DNA from: Reinekea marinisedimentorum
Lineage (GTDB): Bacteria; Pseudomonadota; Gammaproteobacteria; Pseudomonadales; Natronospirillaceae
Direction of reading: 5' to 3'
DNA: 64,000 nucleotides
Assembly: GCF_004341165.1 (NCBI RefSeq)
Contig: NZ_SLZR01000012.1
Location: 57,844-121,843, forward strand
In this document: positions 35,686 through 44,215 of the stretch, one piece after another
How positions within the stretch are numbered: the first letter of the stretch is position 1
Layout: every line of letters begins with the position of its first letter
The notes under the pieces: model-generated
Seen by the model: only the letters and a program-made list of their open reading frames with translations
Told to the model about the DNA's origin: nothing
Database searches by the model: none
Program-made: the position numbers and the translations under genes

Positions 35686-36519
35686 TCAAATACCAACTTT
35701 ATGGGCCTGAACTTTCTCGGCCAGTTCATCCCACAGTTCGGCATCTCTGTCCATTGGCAACTGAAAGGTCTTGAACATAGGGACCTTCTGCCAATCGATA
35801 CTGCCCCAGCCGGTCGTCTGGTCTTTGTTTGCTACCAGGTTGGCAATGGTGATCAGCCCGGCACAATCTGGTTCCAGAATTTCGCGGTCGGTTTTACGGT
35901 AGAGCTTGGGCACTGCAGCCAGGCCTTCAGAGAACTCCCATTTTTCCAGAATGGCAGTGCCCAGCGGGCCATGGAGGCGATCGATGATTTTACCTAGGGT
36001 GATGTTGTCCTGAATCAGGTCGTCGCGTTCTTCGGCATACGTCAGAATAGGCAAAGCGCCGATCCGGTGAATCAGGCCGGCGAGCATGGCTTCATCGGTA
36101 GGCATCAGTTTGGTGTGTGCGGCGATCACCGAGGCCCAGCTGGAAATTTGACCGGTCAGCTGCCACAGCGAGCGCATGCGTTTCTCGATCATTTCACTGG
36201 TTGCCTGGAACATCTGCTCCATGGCCAGGCCAATGGCCAGGTTGGAGGTGTAGTTGATGCCCAGCCGGCTGACGGCCATGGGCAGGCCTTTTACATCCTG
36301 AGCAGCACGCAGCAGCGGGCTGTTCACAACACGGATAATTCGGGCAGAAAGCGCCGCATCGCGGCTGATGACCTGAGTAAGCTGAGCAACCGTTGAGTCT
36401 TCCTGTTCTGCTATATCTCTAACCTGTAAGGCAACCTCAGGCAGGCTCGGCAAGGTCAGCTGATCATTTTTCAGTGCCTGAATAATATCGTTTGAAACGG
36501 TTTCTACTATCGTGCTCAT
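35686..36519 (-). CDS. HDOD-domain signalling protein
   Basis: 277 aa with a single HDOD domain. 'LPSLPEVALQVRDI' begins it, followed by 'DAALSARIIRVVNSP' and 'AVSRLGINYTSNLAIG'. HDOD is a catalytically inactive relative of HD phosphohydrolases that acts as a scaffold in bacterial signalling. No receiver, GGDEF or EAL domain is attached. It lies downstream of ygfZ on the same strand with a 35-base gap, so co-transcription is possible. Confidence 0.88.
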   Translation of the reverse strand: MSTIVETVSNDIIQALKNDQLTLPSLPEVALQVRDIAEQEDSTVAQLTQVISRDAALSARIIRVVNSPLLRAAQDVKGLPMAVSRLGINYTSNLAIGLAMEQMFQATSEMIEKRMRSLWQLTGQISSWASVIAAHTKLMPTDEAMLAGLIHRIGALPILTYAEERDDLIQDNITLGKIIDRLHGPLGTAILEKWEFSEGLAAVPKLYRKTDREILEPDCAGLITIANLVANKDQTTGWGSIDWQKVPMFKTFQLPMDRDAELWDELAEKVQAHKVGI

Positions 36520-36554
36520 GTTGCCGAAGGTTTCCTTTGAACGGTTGTTGAAGC

Positions 36555-37382
36555 TCAGTTTAGCAGCTCTACTGTAACTTGACGGTTTTCATCTGCGAAC
36601 AGCTTATCAATACTGCTGGTCTTTATCACTGCCAGCGCTACAACCTGATCACCGTCTGCTGCGGATTGTACAACAGTGCCGGCTATTCCCTTATCGTCGT
36701 AAAGATTCGCATCTGATTTGTTGGCAGATTGCGGCCAGCTAAGCTTGTATAGCCGCTTTTTACTCTGCCCCTTGAAGTGTAGTCGCGCAATCACTTCCTG
36801 GCCGGTATAACAGCCTTTTTTATATGAAATGCCGCCCAGATCGTCCAGGCTGAAGTTCTGGGGAATAAACTCTTCTGCCATGTCCGCGCTTAGCCAGAGA
36901 ACCCGGTTCAGAACATCCTGTTGCTGCCATTGGTGTGCAGGCTGCAGTTCCAGGCCGTCGATGGGCTCAGCGTATGCGGCAATGCTGCGGCCATCGGGCA
37001 GGTCTGCTGTAAACATGGGCTCTGCAGGCGTTGCTGCGGAGGTCTGTTGGTTGCTGCCAATCAGGGTAACGGTGTCACTCAGGTCGGTGATGGTGGTGCC
37101 GCGGAAAAACGGAATGTACTTTTTAAGGTGCGCCAGCAGCAGGGCGGCACTGGTTCGGTGGCACAGCAGGTGAACGCATTCATTGCTCTGAGTTGGCCTG
37201 ACCAGCCAGACATTTGTTACGGTGCGGCCTTTGGCTGTACAGAAGGCGCCGGCAGTTAGCTTTGCTGTTTCCAGCTTGCTGATATCCTGCGTGCACTGGC
37301 CCTGCAGAAACTTAACGGCATCTTTACCGCTAACACTGAGCAAGCCCAGGAATTCGAGATTGGTGTAGGTAATTTGGCTCAT
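36555..37382 (-). CDS. ygfZ: Folate-dependent Fe-S/tRNA modification protein YgfZ
   Basis: 275 aa. GcvT-like fold; in E. coli YgfZ supports Fe-S enzymes such as MiaB in a folate-dependent way. The family signature K-G-C-Y-x-G-Q-E is present ('KGCYTGQEVIARLHF', with the conserved Cys), and the N-terminal 'VSGKDAVKFLQGQCTQDI' also fits. It is somewhat shorter than the E. coli protein (326 aa). It is divergent from sdhE, the same neighbourhood as ygfZ-ygfY in E. coli. Confidence 0.9.
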   Translation of the reverse strand: MSQITYTNLEFLGLLSVSGKDAVKFLQGQCTQDISKLETAKLTAGAFCTAKGRTVTNVWLVRPTQSNECVHLLCHRTSAALLLAHLKKYIPFFRGTTITDLSDTVTLIGSNQQTSAATPAEPMFTADLPDGRSIAAYAEPIDGLELQPAHQWQQQDVLNRVLWLSADMAEEFIPQNFSLDDLGGISYKKGCYTGQEVIARLHFKGQSKKRLYKLSWPQSANKSDANLYDDKGIAGTVVQSAADGDQVVALAVIKTSSIDKLFADENRQVTVELLN

Positions 37383-37450
37383 AGATGTGGCCTGGCTTCA
37401 TGTTACTGTTAAACTTCGAACCATAATAAGACTGAAATGGATAATTAAAA

Positions 37451-37717
37451 GTGGATGCTACCGAAAAACAATTAGAAGAGCTGCGTCGTCTTACCTGGCA
37501 TAGTCACCGTGGCATGCTGGAGCTGGACATTCTGTTGCTGCCATTCACCGAGCAGCAGTTTTTAACGTTGAGTGAGGACGATAAAAAGGCTTACCGCCGG
37601 CTGATCGACTGCGAAGATCAGGATCTGTTCAACTGGTTTATGGAGAAATCCACCTCGCCGGATGCTGAAATTCAGCGCATGGTGCAAGCTGTTTTAGCAC
37701 ATGCCCGTCAGGGTTGA
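37451..37717 (+). CDS. sdhE: FAD assembly factor SdhE (YgfY)
   Basis: 88 aa from a GTG start. It promotes covalent flavinylation of succinate dehydrogenase and fumarate reductase. The family motif R-G-M-L-E-L-D (the RGxxE motif, residues about 20-26) is intact, and the length is typical. No strong ribosome-binding site precedes the GTG. It overlaps ygfX by 17 bases, the usual pairing, and is divergent from ygfZ. Confidence 0.9.
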   Translation: MDATEKQLEELRRLTWHSHRGMLELDILLLPFTEQQFLTLSEDDKKAYRRLIDCEDQDLFNWFMEKSTSPDAEIQRMVQAVLAHARQG

Positions 37718-38141
37718 TGCAACCCTCAAACCTTCCCGCTGGCGCTGGTGGGTGCTATTTATTTTTTGTCTTACCGGCGCTGCAAGTACCTTTATTATCT
37801 CGAAAAATATCTGGCTGACCCTGAGCTGGGTTCTGTTGGTTTGGGTGATTTATGCAAGCCGCCGAAGTGAAGAAGATATAAACCGAGTAACCTTTGAGGC
37901 CGATTACTTTGCCTTATGGAACCCGCAGGGTGAAAAACAGGAATACCGTTGGCAGGGCGAAGGGCGGCTTTCCAGTCTGTTTATATCGTTTCAGCTGCAC
38001 AATGAGGCATGTGAAGCTCTGAAGCTGATAATCTGGCGGGATAGCCTAAGCGATGCCAGTTGGCGGGCGTTGAATATGGCGTTTCGGGTGGCTCAGCCTT
38101 CACTGCTGAATGAACATTCCGGCAATGAAGGCTCAGGTTAG
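37701..38141 (+). CDS. ygfX: YgfX (CptA)-type membrane protein
   Basis: 146 aa. Two adjacent TM helices near the N terminus (about 17-33 and 36-49) are followed by a cytosolic beta-rich part, as in YgfX. In E. coli this protein pairs with SdhE/YgfY; a toxin role (CptA, acting on FtsZ and MreB) has been proposed. Identification rests on position and architecture more than on strong sequence motifs. The start overlaps the 3' end of sdhE. It ends 11 bases before the convergent nadB stop. Confidence 0.8.
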   Translation: MPVRVDATLKPSRWRWWVLFIFCLTGAASTFIISKNIWLTLSWVLLVWVIYASRRSEEDINRVTFEADYFALWNPQGEKQEYRWQGEGRLSSLFISFQLHNEACEALKLIIWRDSLSDASWRALNMAFRVAQPSLLNEHSGNEGSG

Positions 38142-38169
38142 AGGCCGGCTGATCAGGCCTCCGTTTTCT
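38141..38169 (+). terminator. Hairpin between convergent ygfX and nadB
   Basis: GAGGCC (38141-38146) pairs with GGCCTC (38156-38161), and CGTTTTCTT follows. The loop contains the nadB stop codon, so the structure spans the ends of both genes. Confidence 0.5.
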
Positions 38170-39760
38170 TCGGTGACAGCACGGTAATTTCTACCCGGTC
38201 GCTGGTTTCAGGGTGGCTGCGGGTATAGTGCAGGCCGCGGCTTTCCTTACGCGCCATTGCAGATTCAATCATCAGCTCGGCAACGACCACCAGGTTTCTC
38301 AATTCCAGCAGGTCTGCAGTAATCTTGAAGTTTGAGTAGTACTCGGTGATTTCCTGCTTCAATAGCTGGATGCGGCGTTTGGCGCGCTCCAGTCGCTTGT
38401 CCGTGCGAACAATACCGACGTAATCCCACATAAAACGGCGCAGTTCATCCCAGTTGTGGGTAATAACGACCTTCTCATCAGAGTCGCTGACGCGGGATTC
38501 ATCCCACAACGGCAGGGTGTTCGGGTCGAACTGTTCTTCGCTGCTTTGCGAGATGTGTTTGGCCACGGCCTGGGCGTAAACGATGCATTCCAGCAAGGAG
38601 TTAGACGCCAGTCGGTTTGCGCCATGCAGGCCGGTATAGGTGCATTCGCCGGCGGCATAGAGGCCTTTCACATCGGTAGCGCCGTTGTTGTCGATACGCA
38701 GGCCGCCGCAGGTGTAGTGTGCTGCCGGTACAATTGGAATAGGCTCTTTGGTCATATCGTAGCCATATTCCAGGCAGCGCTTATAGATGGTCGGGAAGTG
38801 ACTCTTAATAAACTCCGGTGATTTGTGGGAGATATCCAGATACAGGTTATCGGCACCCAAGCGCTTCATTTCATGGTCAATGGCACGGGCGACAATATCA
38901 CGCGGGGCAAGCTCGGCGCGTTCATCAAACTTAGGCATGAAGCGCTCGCCGTTTGGCAGCTTCAGCAGGCCGCCTTCACCGCGTACGGCTTCAGAGATCA
39001 AAAATGACTTGGCCTTCGGGTGGAACAGGCAGGTTGGGTGGAACTGGTTGAATTCCATATTGACGACCTGACAGCCGGCACGCCAGGCCATGGCGACACC
39101 ATCTCCGGTTGCACCGTCCGGGTTGGAGGTGAACAGGTAGGCCTTACTGGCACCGCCGGTTGCCAGCATGGTGAACCGGCTGCCGATGGTGACGGTTTCT
39201 TCGGTTTTGCTGTTTAGGGTGTAAGCGCCGACACAGCGGTTTTCCTGCGTTGTGTCACCCAGTTTTTCGGTGGTGATCAGGTCGATCGCGATGTGGTTTT
39301 CAAGCAGCTGAATGTTCGGTGCCTGGCGGACTTTTTTGATCAGGGTGTCTGAAATAGCAAGCCCGGTGGCATCGGCGGCGTGTATGATGCGGCGCTGACT
39401 ATGGCCACCTTCACGGGTTAAATGGAGCTTTACATCGGAACCATCGACGTGGGTAAAGGGCACGCCCTGATTAATCAGCCAATGCAGTGCGTCGGTTGAA
39501 CGTTCAATGGTGTAGCGCACAGCGGCCGGATCACACAAGCCTGCACCGGCGGTGAGCGTATCCTGAACATGCTGATCAACCGAATCAACCTCGTCGAGAA
39601 CCCCGGCAATACCGCCCTGCGCCCACGATGTAGAGCCGCCGCCGATCTCGCCTTTGCAGAGAATCAGCACGTTAGTGGTATTCGGCAGGCTCAATGCAGC
39701 GGTTAAGCCGGCAGCTCCTGTTCCTATTATGAGGACATCTGTTGATAGGCGAACGGACAT
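38153..39760 (-). CDS. nadB: L-aspartate oxidase
   Basis: 535 aa, the usual length. It oxidises L-aspartate to iminoaspartate with FAD, the first step of de novo NAD synthesis in the cytosol. Features: the FAD-binding motif 'DVLIIGTGAAGLTAAL' at the N terminus, 'GGSTSWAQGGIAGV' (flavin/substrate region), 'VRGEGGLLKLPNGERF' and 'HYTCGGLRID', plus the helical C-terminal domain. It is divergent from rpoE, as in Pseudomonas, with a 193-base intergenic region holding the sigma-E promoter. Confidence 0.96.
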   Translation of the reverse strand: MSVRLSTDVLIIGTGAAGLTAALSLPNTTNVLILCKGEIGGGSTSWAQGGIAGVLDEVDSVDQHVQDTLTAGAGLCDPAAVRYTIERSTDALHWLINQGVPFTHVDGSDVKLHLTREGGHSQRRIIHAADATGLAISDTLIKKVRQAPNIQLLENHIAIDLITTEKLGDTTQENRCVGAYTLNSKTEETVTIGSRFTMLATGGASKAYLFTSNPDGATGDGVAMAWRAGCQVVNMEFNQFHPTCLFHPKAKSFLISEAVRGEGGLLKLPNGERFMPKFDERAELAPRDIVARAIDHEMKRLGADNLYLDISHKSPEFIKSHFPTIYKRCLEYGYDMTKEPIPIVPAAHYTCGGLRIDNNGATDVKGLYAAGECTYTGLHGANRLASNSLLECIVYAQAVAKHISQSSEEQFDPNTLPLWDESRVSDSDEKVVITHNWDELRRFMWDYVGIVRTDKRLERAKRRIQLLKQEITEYYSNFKITADLLELRNLVVVAELMIESAMARKESRGLHYTRSHPETSDRVEITVLSPKKTEA

Positions 39761-39854
39761 AGTAGATCCTTGCAGTCGTAATTTTTAGATTTCTGGTCAG
39801 TGACTTTATCACTCAAAGCCCAACATTCAAGGTTGATAATATTTGAAAGAAACC

Positions 39855-39882
39855 GGAACTTTTTTAGCCGAATACTATCTGA
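39855..39882 (+). promoter_or_regulatory. Sigma-E/AlgU autoregulated promoter of rpoE operon
   Basis: GGAACTT (39855-39861), a 16-base spacer, then TCTGA (39878-39882). Both elements match the known RpoE/AlgU consensus exactly. The leader to the rpoE start would be about 65 bases. Confidence 0.88.
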
Positions 39883-39953
39883 ACAAATAACTGTAATAGC
39901 GTTAGCACCCAATTTAACGGTAGAGCTGAACCGATCTTATCAGGAGAGCCGGA

Positions 39954-40565
39954 ATGGAACAGACCGCCAACGCAGATTTAATGTTGGTTCAACGAGCTCA
40001 GAATGGAGACTCAAGAGCCTTTGATCTGCTGGTTTTAAAGTATCAACACAAGGTGGCGTCAGTGATCGCCAAGTATGTGAGTGAGCAGGATATTATTGAA
40101 GACCTGGTTCAGGATTCTTTCATTAAAGCCTACCGGGCCATTGGTGGCTTCCGCGGAGAAGCGGGCTTCTTTACCTGGATGTACCGCATTGCGACGAATA
40201 CCGCGAAAAACCATTTGGAATCGATGGGGCGCAAGCCAAGCTACCGCGGCAGAGATATCGATGAGGTTGTTAAGGTGGAAACACCTGAGCGCCTGCGGGA
40301 TTACGATACCCCGGACAACCTGCTGGCGAAATCCCAGCTTGATATGCGTTTGCAGGAAACCATAGCCGGTCTGCCTGAAGATTTACGGGTAGCGATTACG
40401 CTGCGGGAGTTTGAAGACCGCAGCTATCAGGAAATCTCCGATATTATGGATACGCCTATCGGCACGGTGCGATCGCGCATCTTCCGAGCCCGCGAGGTGA
40501 TTGAAAGCGAATTGAAACAGTTGATGTCCGGTGCGAATCGCACTGAAGCGTCACATGTGGTTTGA
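39954..40565 (+). CDS. rpoE: Envelope-stress sigma factor RpoE (AlgU)
   Basis: 203 aa ECF sigma factor. Region 2 contains 'YVSEQDIIEDLVQDSFIKAYRAI', and region 4 contains 'LPEDLRVAITLREFEDRSYQEISDIMDTPIGTVRSRIFRAR'-type helices (residues about 138-180). CAGGAGAG ribosome-binding site. It directs RNA polymerase to envelope-stress genes and, in Pseudomonas, alginate genes. It heads rpoE-mucA-mucB-mucC-mucD and lies downstream of a perfect promoter for itself. Confidence 0.97.
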   Translation: MEQTANADLMLVQRAQNGDSRAFDLLVLKYQHKVASVIAKYVSEQDIIEDLVQDSFIKAYRAIGGFRGEAGFFTWMYRIATNTAKNHLESMGRKPSYRGRDIDEVVKVETPERLRDYDTPDNLLAKSQLDMRLQETIAGLPEDLRVAITLREFEDRSYQEISDIMDTPIGTVRSRIFRAREVIESELKQLMSGANRTEASHVV

Positions 40566-40572
40566 GGTAGTT

Positions 40573-41082
40573 ATGAATAAAAAAGCGAATGAATCTTTTT
40601 CTGCATTTTTAGATGGTGAAGCCAGTGAGCTGGATGTTCAGCGCATGCTTAAAGAGCTGGATAACAACCCTGAAGCCTTTGGCCAGTGGCACAGTCTTTC
40701 CAAGGTTAAGGCCGTTACCCAGGGTGATGTATTGGTGGATGCTGCGCCAAAGATGGCCTCGGTTGAGCAACCGGAAGAGGTTAAAGCGCCTGTTGTTAAA
40801 AGCTGGCGCGCCCGCATCATACAGGGCTCAATAGCCGCGGGTGTTGCGCTGGTGGTGGTAGGTTCTTTCAACCTGATGCAGCAGGAACAGGCACCGGAAA
40901 TTCCGGTGGTTCAGGTGGATGTGCCGGTACAGACCAATCAAACACTGCTGGCTGAGCAACAGTTGGAAGCGCAGGAGCGTCTGGAGTTCTATTTACGTGA
41001 GCATGCCGAGCAGGCTTCATTTACTTCCGGTCATGTGGTTGTGCCCGCTGAGTTCAACTGGCAGGAGGTTGCAGGCGAATGA
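40573..41082 (+). CDS. rseA: Anti-sigma factor RseA/MucA
   Basis: 169 aa from the ATG at 40573, behind TGAGGTAG. The cytosolic N-terminal domain has the sigma-binding motif 'SAFLDGEASELDVQRML'. One TM helix lies at about 80-97 ('GSIAAGVALVVVGSFNLM'), and a short periplasmic tail would be cut by DegS/AlgW and RseP in the known pathway. It begins 7 bases after rpoE and overlaps rseB by 4 bases. Confidence 0.92.
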   Translation: MNKKANESFSAFLDGEASELDVQRMLKELDNNPEAFGQWHSLSKVKAVTQGDVLVDAAPKMASVEQPEEVKAPVVKSWRARIIQGSIAAGVALVVVGSFNLMQQEQAPEIPVVQVDVPVQTNQTLLAEQQLEAQERLEFYLREHAEQASFTSGHVVVPAEFNWQEVAGE

Positions 41083-42038
41083 TGTTGCTCAGACTGGTGC
41101 TGGTCGTCATAGCTGTGACGGGAGCATCGTTACCGGCCAGTGCGATGGAATGGCATTGGCTGGAGCAGATGAGGGTTGCGGTTCAGCAAACCGATTACCG
41201 CGGTGAGTTTGTACATCGCCGGGGCGACACCATCAGTGCCTACAGTATTGTGCACCGCTATGATCAGGGTAAATCGCTGGAGCTGCTGCAACAGCTCGAT
41301 GGCGACATGATTGAGGTATTCCGCGAAGGCGAAGAGCTGGTGTGTTTCTACCCTGAAGGCAGTTCATCATCGATGAACCATCCAATTCCGGCGGCTCCGT
41401 TTTCTCAGGTGTACGAGCTGGATCTGGATCGTATCAGTGACAGCTACATGGCAACCACCGTTGGTGAAGAGCGTGTGGCCGGCTATATCGCCAGGGTAGT
41501 TTTGCTTTCAGCCGATCAGTGGCGCTACTCACAAAAGCTGTGGCTGGAAAAAGACACCGGCCTGTTGTTGCAGTCTGAAATGCTGGATACCGATGGTAAG
41601 GTGCTTGAACAGTTCCGCTTTACCCGGCTGGAGATAAACGCTGAAATAGCCGAGTCTGAGCTGCAGCCCAAACTTGAAGGCAGCGCGCAGCGCCAGCAGT
41701 CTACCTTCCGGATGAAAATGAATCAGCCGGATGACGAAAGCTTTAATTCGCAGTTAACCTGGCTGCCAGAAGGCTTTCAGCTGACCCATGCCTTTGCCGG
41801 TATGCAGGCCGATAAGTGGACTGAGCGACGCAGCTATTCCGACGGACTGACCAGCTTTACGGTGTTCGTGGAAAAGGGCATGGCGATGAAGAATAAAACC
41901 TCGTTAGCTAAGATGGGCGCCACCAATGCGCTCATGGCGGAACAATCGGGTTATGCGATTACCGTTGTCGGAGAGATACCGACCGTAACCGCCAAAAAGC
42001 TGGCCACTCAAATTGAGGTTACAGCCTGGGCTATGTAA
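41079..42038 (+). CDS. rseB: Sigma-E regulator RseB/MucB
   Basis: 319 aa periplasmic protein with a Sec signal peptide ending near 'LPASAM'. It binds the periplasmic part of RseA/MucA and senses lipoprotein or LPS signals. 'TDYRGEFVHRRGDTISAYSIVHRYDQG' is typical of the N-terminal LolA-like domain, and the C-terminal domain contains 'WLPEGFQLTHAF'. Translation is probably coupled to rseA by the ATGA overlap. Confidence 0.92.
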   Translation: MMLLRLVLVVIAVTGASLPASAMEWHWLEQMRVAVQQTDYRGEFVHRRGDTISAYSIVHRYDQGKSLELLQQLDGDMIEVFREGEELVCFYPEGSSSSMNHPIPAAPFSQVYELDLDRISDSYMATTVGEERVAGYIARVVLLSADQWRYSQKLWLEKDTGLLLQSEMLDTDGKVLEQFRFTRLEINAEIAESELQPKLEGSAQRQQSTFRMKMNQPDDESFNSQLTWLPEGFQLTHAFAGMQADKWTERRSYSDGLTSFTVFVEKGMAMKNKTSLAKMGATNALMAEQSGYAITVVGEIPTVTAKKLATQIEVTAWAM

Positions 42039-42081
42039 TTCGCTAGAATAGCGGTTATTTTTACAGTGAAATCAGCAGATT

Positions 42082-42561
42082 ATGGTTAAAGAGCAAGGCA
42101 CAGTTGTCGCCGTAGAACAGGAAGAACTGATCGTAGAGGTTGTTCGTACTTCCGCCTGTAAGAGTTGTCAGGCGCGGCAGGGCTGTGGTCAGGCTGTGTT
42201 GTCTGAATGGGGTGATTCCTCCAAGCAACAGGCTAAGAATCACTTCCGTGTTCCGGCCGGCGATTACAAGGCCAGCGTCGGTGACAGGGTTGAGCTGGCT
42301 ATGGCACCGGATACCGTATCAAAGGTTGCGGCATTGGTTTACCTGCTGCCGCTGGCCGGTGGCTTTGCCGGGCTGTTTATCGGCCAGTGGCTATTGGAAA
42401 GTGAGCTGTTGCAACTGCTGCTTTTTGCTGCTGGCGTATTGCTCAGCTATGGCCTTCTGAGCCGTTTGAAACTTGAAAAAAAGTCACATCTCATACCGCA
42501 AATTATACATTTGTATCCCGCCGGTAAAGGCTCGGATGTTATCGAGTCAATATCTCTCTGA
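42082..42561 (+). CDS. rseC: RseC/MucC membrane regulator
   Basis: 159 aa. An N-terminal cytosolic Cys cluster ('SACKSCQARQGCGQ') is followed by two TM helices ('VAALVYLLPLAGGFAGLFIG' and 'LLLFAAGVLLSYGLL'), the architecture of RseC/MucC. In E. coli RseC modulates sigma-E and is linked to redox functions (SoxR reduction). It has no strong ribosome-binding site and lies 43 bases after rseB. Confidence 0.9.
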   Translation: MVKEQGTVVAVEQEELIVEVVRTSACKSCQARQGCGQAVLSEWGDSSKQQAKNHFRVPAGDYKASVGDRVELAMAPDTVSKVAALVYLLPLAGGFAGLFIGQWLLESELLQLLLFAAGVLLSYGLLSRLKLEKKSHLIPQIIHLYPAGKGSDVIESISL

Positions 42562-42658
42562 AGGGTGTAAAACAGGCGTAAACGGGCAGTTTTAGCGGAA
42601 ATTGCACCGTACGCTTAGGTCCTATCAAGTACCCGAAGAAGTATTGGAGAACAAATAA

Positions 42659-44044
42659 ATGAGAAAGTATCTGGCCATTATCTGGACGATGAGCATGACG
42701 CTCGTGGTCAGTTCGGTAGCAACGGCAGCCAACTTAGCACTGCCTGATTTTACCGAACTGGTCGAAGAGAACTCCGGTTCTGTCGTTAAGATTGTTACCG
42801 AATCTCAGGTTGAGCCGGTAAATCAGGCAGACGTGGAGCAGCTTCCGGAGCTATTCCGGTATTTTTTTGGTGATCAGCTACCAGAAGACTTTGATTATCA
42901 GGCACCACAACCCAGCGAAGGCTTGGGCTCCGGCTTTATTATTTCCGAAGATGGTTACATTCTGACCAATAATCATGTGGTTAGCGGGGCGGACAAGGTG
43001 TCTGTGCGCATGACCAATGGCGATATTTTTGATGCCGAGGTGGTTGGTACCGACCCGGGAACTGACATCGCCGTGTTGAAGATTGAAGGCAAAAATTTGC
43101 CTGTGGTCGAATTCGGTGACAGCGATGAACTGAAGGTGGGTGAATGGGTATTGGCCATCGGCTCGCCGTTTAACTTTGAATACAGTGTTACTGCCGGCAT
43201 TGTCAGTGCGAAGGGCCGTGCACTGGGTGGTGCTGACCGTTACGTGCCTTTTATTCAAACCGATGTTGCTATCAATCCGGGTAATTCCGGTGGCCCGTTG
43301 TTCAACCTCGACGGTAAGGTCGTGGGTATTAACTCACAGATCTATACTCGCTCAGGTGGCTTTATGGGCGTGTCATTCGCTATCCCGATTAACATTGCCA
43401 TGAAGGTGGCCAAGCAGCTGCAGGAAACCGGTGAGGTTCAGCGTGGCTGGCTGGGTGTAGAGATGTACCCTCCATTCAATGAAGATCTGGAGCTTGCGCG
43501 CTCTATGGGCCTTGAACGTGCCGATGGTGCTCTGATTGCCCGTGTATTCCCTAATAGTCCTGCTGAGGCCGCTGGCCTGAAGGCAGACGATGTATTGATC
43601 GAGATTGATGGTCACAAGGTACGCCGTTATGCCGACGTGCCACCATTGATTGGTGCTTTCAGCCCGGGCGATAAGGTTGACCTGACTGTTATCCGTGGCG
43701 GTGACAAGAAAGAGTTCCGGGTGGTGATTGGTTCGCTCAGTAATGCCCAGCTGGCGCAGGCAGAGCAGGGCGCGCTGCCAGACCATACGGCTGATAACCC
43801 TCTGAATATCATCGTTTCCGATGTGTCAGGCGTGAACGGTGTTCGTGTTGAGGAAGTTCAGCCCGGTCCGGCCCAGCGAGCGGGTATGCGTAAGGGCGAT
43901 ATCATCACCATGATGCGCAACGAGTTTGTTGAATCGAAGGGTGATTTTGACCGTATCGTCTCTAACCTGCCGAAGAACGGTGCGGTTGCCGTGCGGATAC
44001 TGCGTGGCAACAATATTGTTTACCTGGCCATTCCGACCCACTAA
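42659..44044 (+). CDS. mucD: Periplasmic serine protease DegP/MucD
   Basis: 461 aa. An HtrA protease and chaperone that removes misfolded envelope proteins and dampens the sigma-E response. Signal peptide to about residue 23. The catalytic triad is visible: His106 in 'TNNHVVSG', Asp136 in 'GTDIAVLKI' and Ser210 in 'GNSGGPL'. Two PDZ domains follow (about 250-340 and 365-455). TTGGAG ribosome-binding site. The gap of 97 bases after rseC may contain a degenerate sigma-E promoter (GGAAATT near 42597), which is weak. Confidence 0.94.
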   Translation: MRKYLAIIWTMSMTLVVSSVATAANLALPDFTELVEENSGSVVKIVTESQVEPVNQADVEQLPELFRYFFGDQLPEDFDYQAPQPSEGLGSGFIISEDGYILTNNHVVSGADKVSVRMTNGDIFDAEVVGTDPGTDIAVLKIEGKNLPVVEFGDSDELKVGEWVLAIGSPFNFEYSVTAGIVSAKGRALGGADRYVPFIQTDVAINPGNSGGPLFNLDGKVVGINSQIYTRSGGFMGVSFAIPINIAMKVAKQLQETGEVQRGWLGVEMYPPFNEDLELARSMGLERADGALIARVFPNSPAEAAGLKADDVLIEIDGHKVRRYADVPPLIGAFSPGDKVDLTVIRGGDKKEFRVVIGSLSNAQLAQAEQGALPDHTADNPLNIIVSDVSGVNGVRVEEVQPGPAQRAGMRKGDIITMMRNEFVESKGDFDRIVSNLPKNGAVAVRILRGNNIVYLAIPTH

Positions 44045-44068
44045 GCCGGAATCGGTAGGTAAACATGA

Positions 44069-44094
44069 AAAGGAGCCTGAGCGGCTCCTTTTTT
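44069..44094 (+). terminator. Terminator of the rpoE-mucD operon
   Basis: AAAGGAGCC / GGCTCCTTT perfect stem with a five-base loop and a T-run. It separates mucD from lepA. Confidence 0.9.
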
Positions 44095-44215
44095 ATTGAT
44101 TAATTAATAACTTAGCTTCGCCATTGGCACCGGGCATGTTCAGCAATAGTCCGGCAATAGGATAGAGTTAGCGGGCGTTTTGGTTTAAACTCGCGTCCCC
44201 TTTTTTTAGCAAGTG

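Noticed and set aside
42597..42625. Separate sigma-E promoter before mucD
   Set aside because: GGAAATT is close to the -35, but the candidate -10 (TCCTA) agrees poorly, and a better TCAAG lies at the wrong distance.
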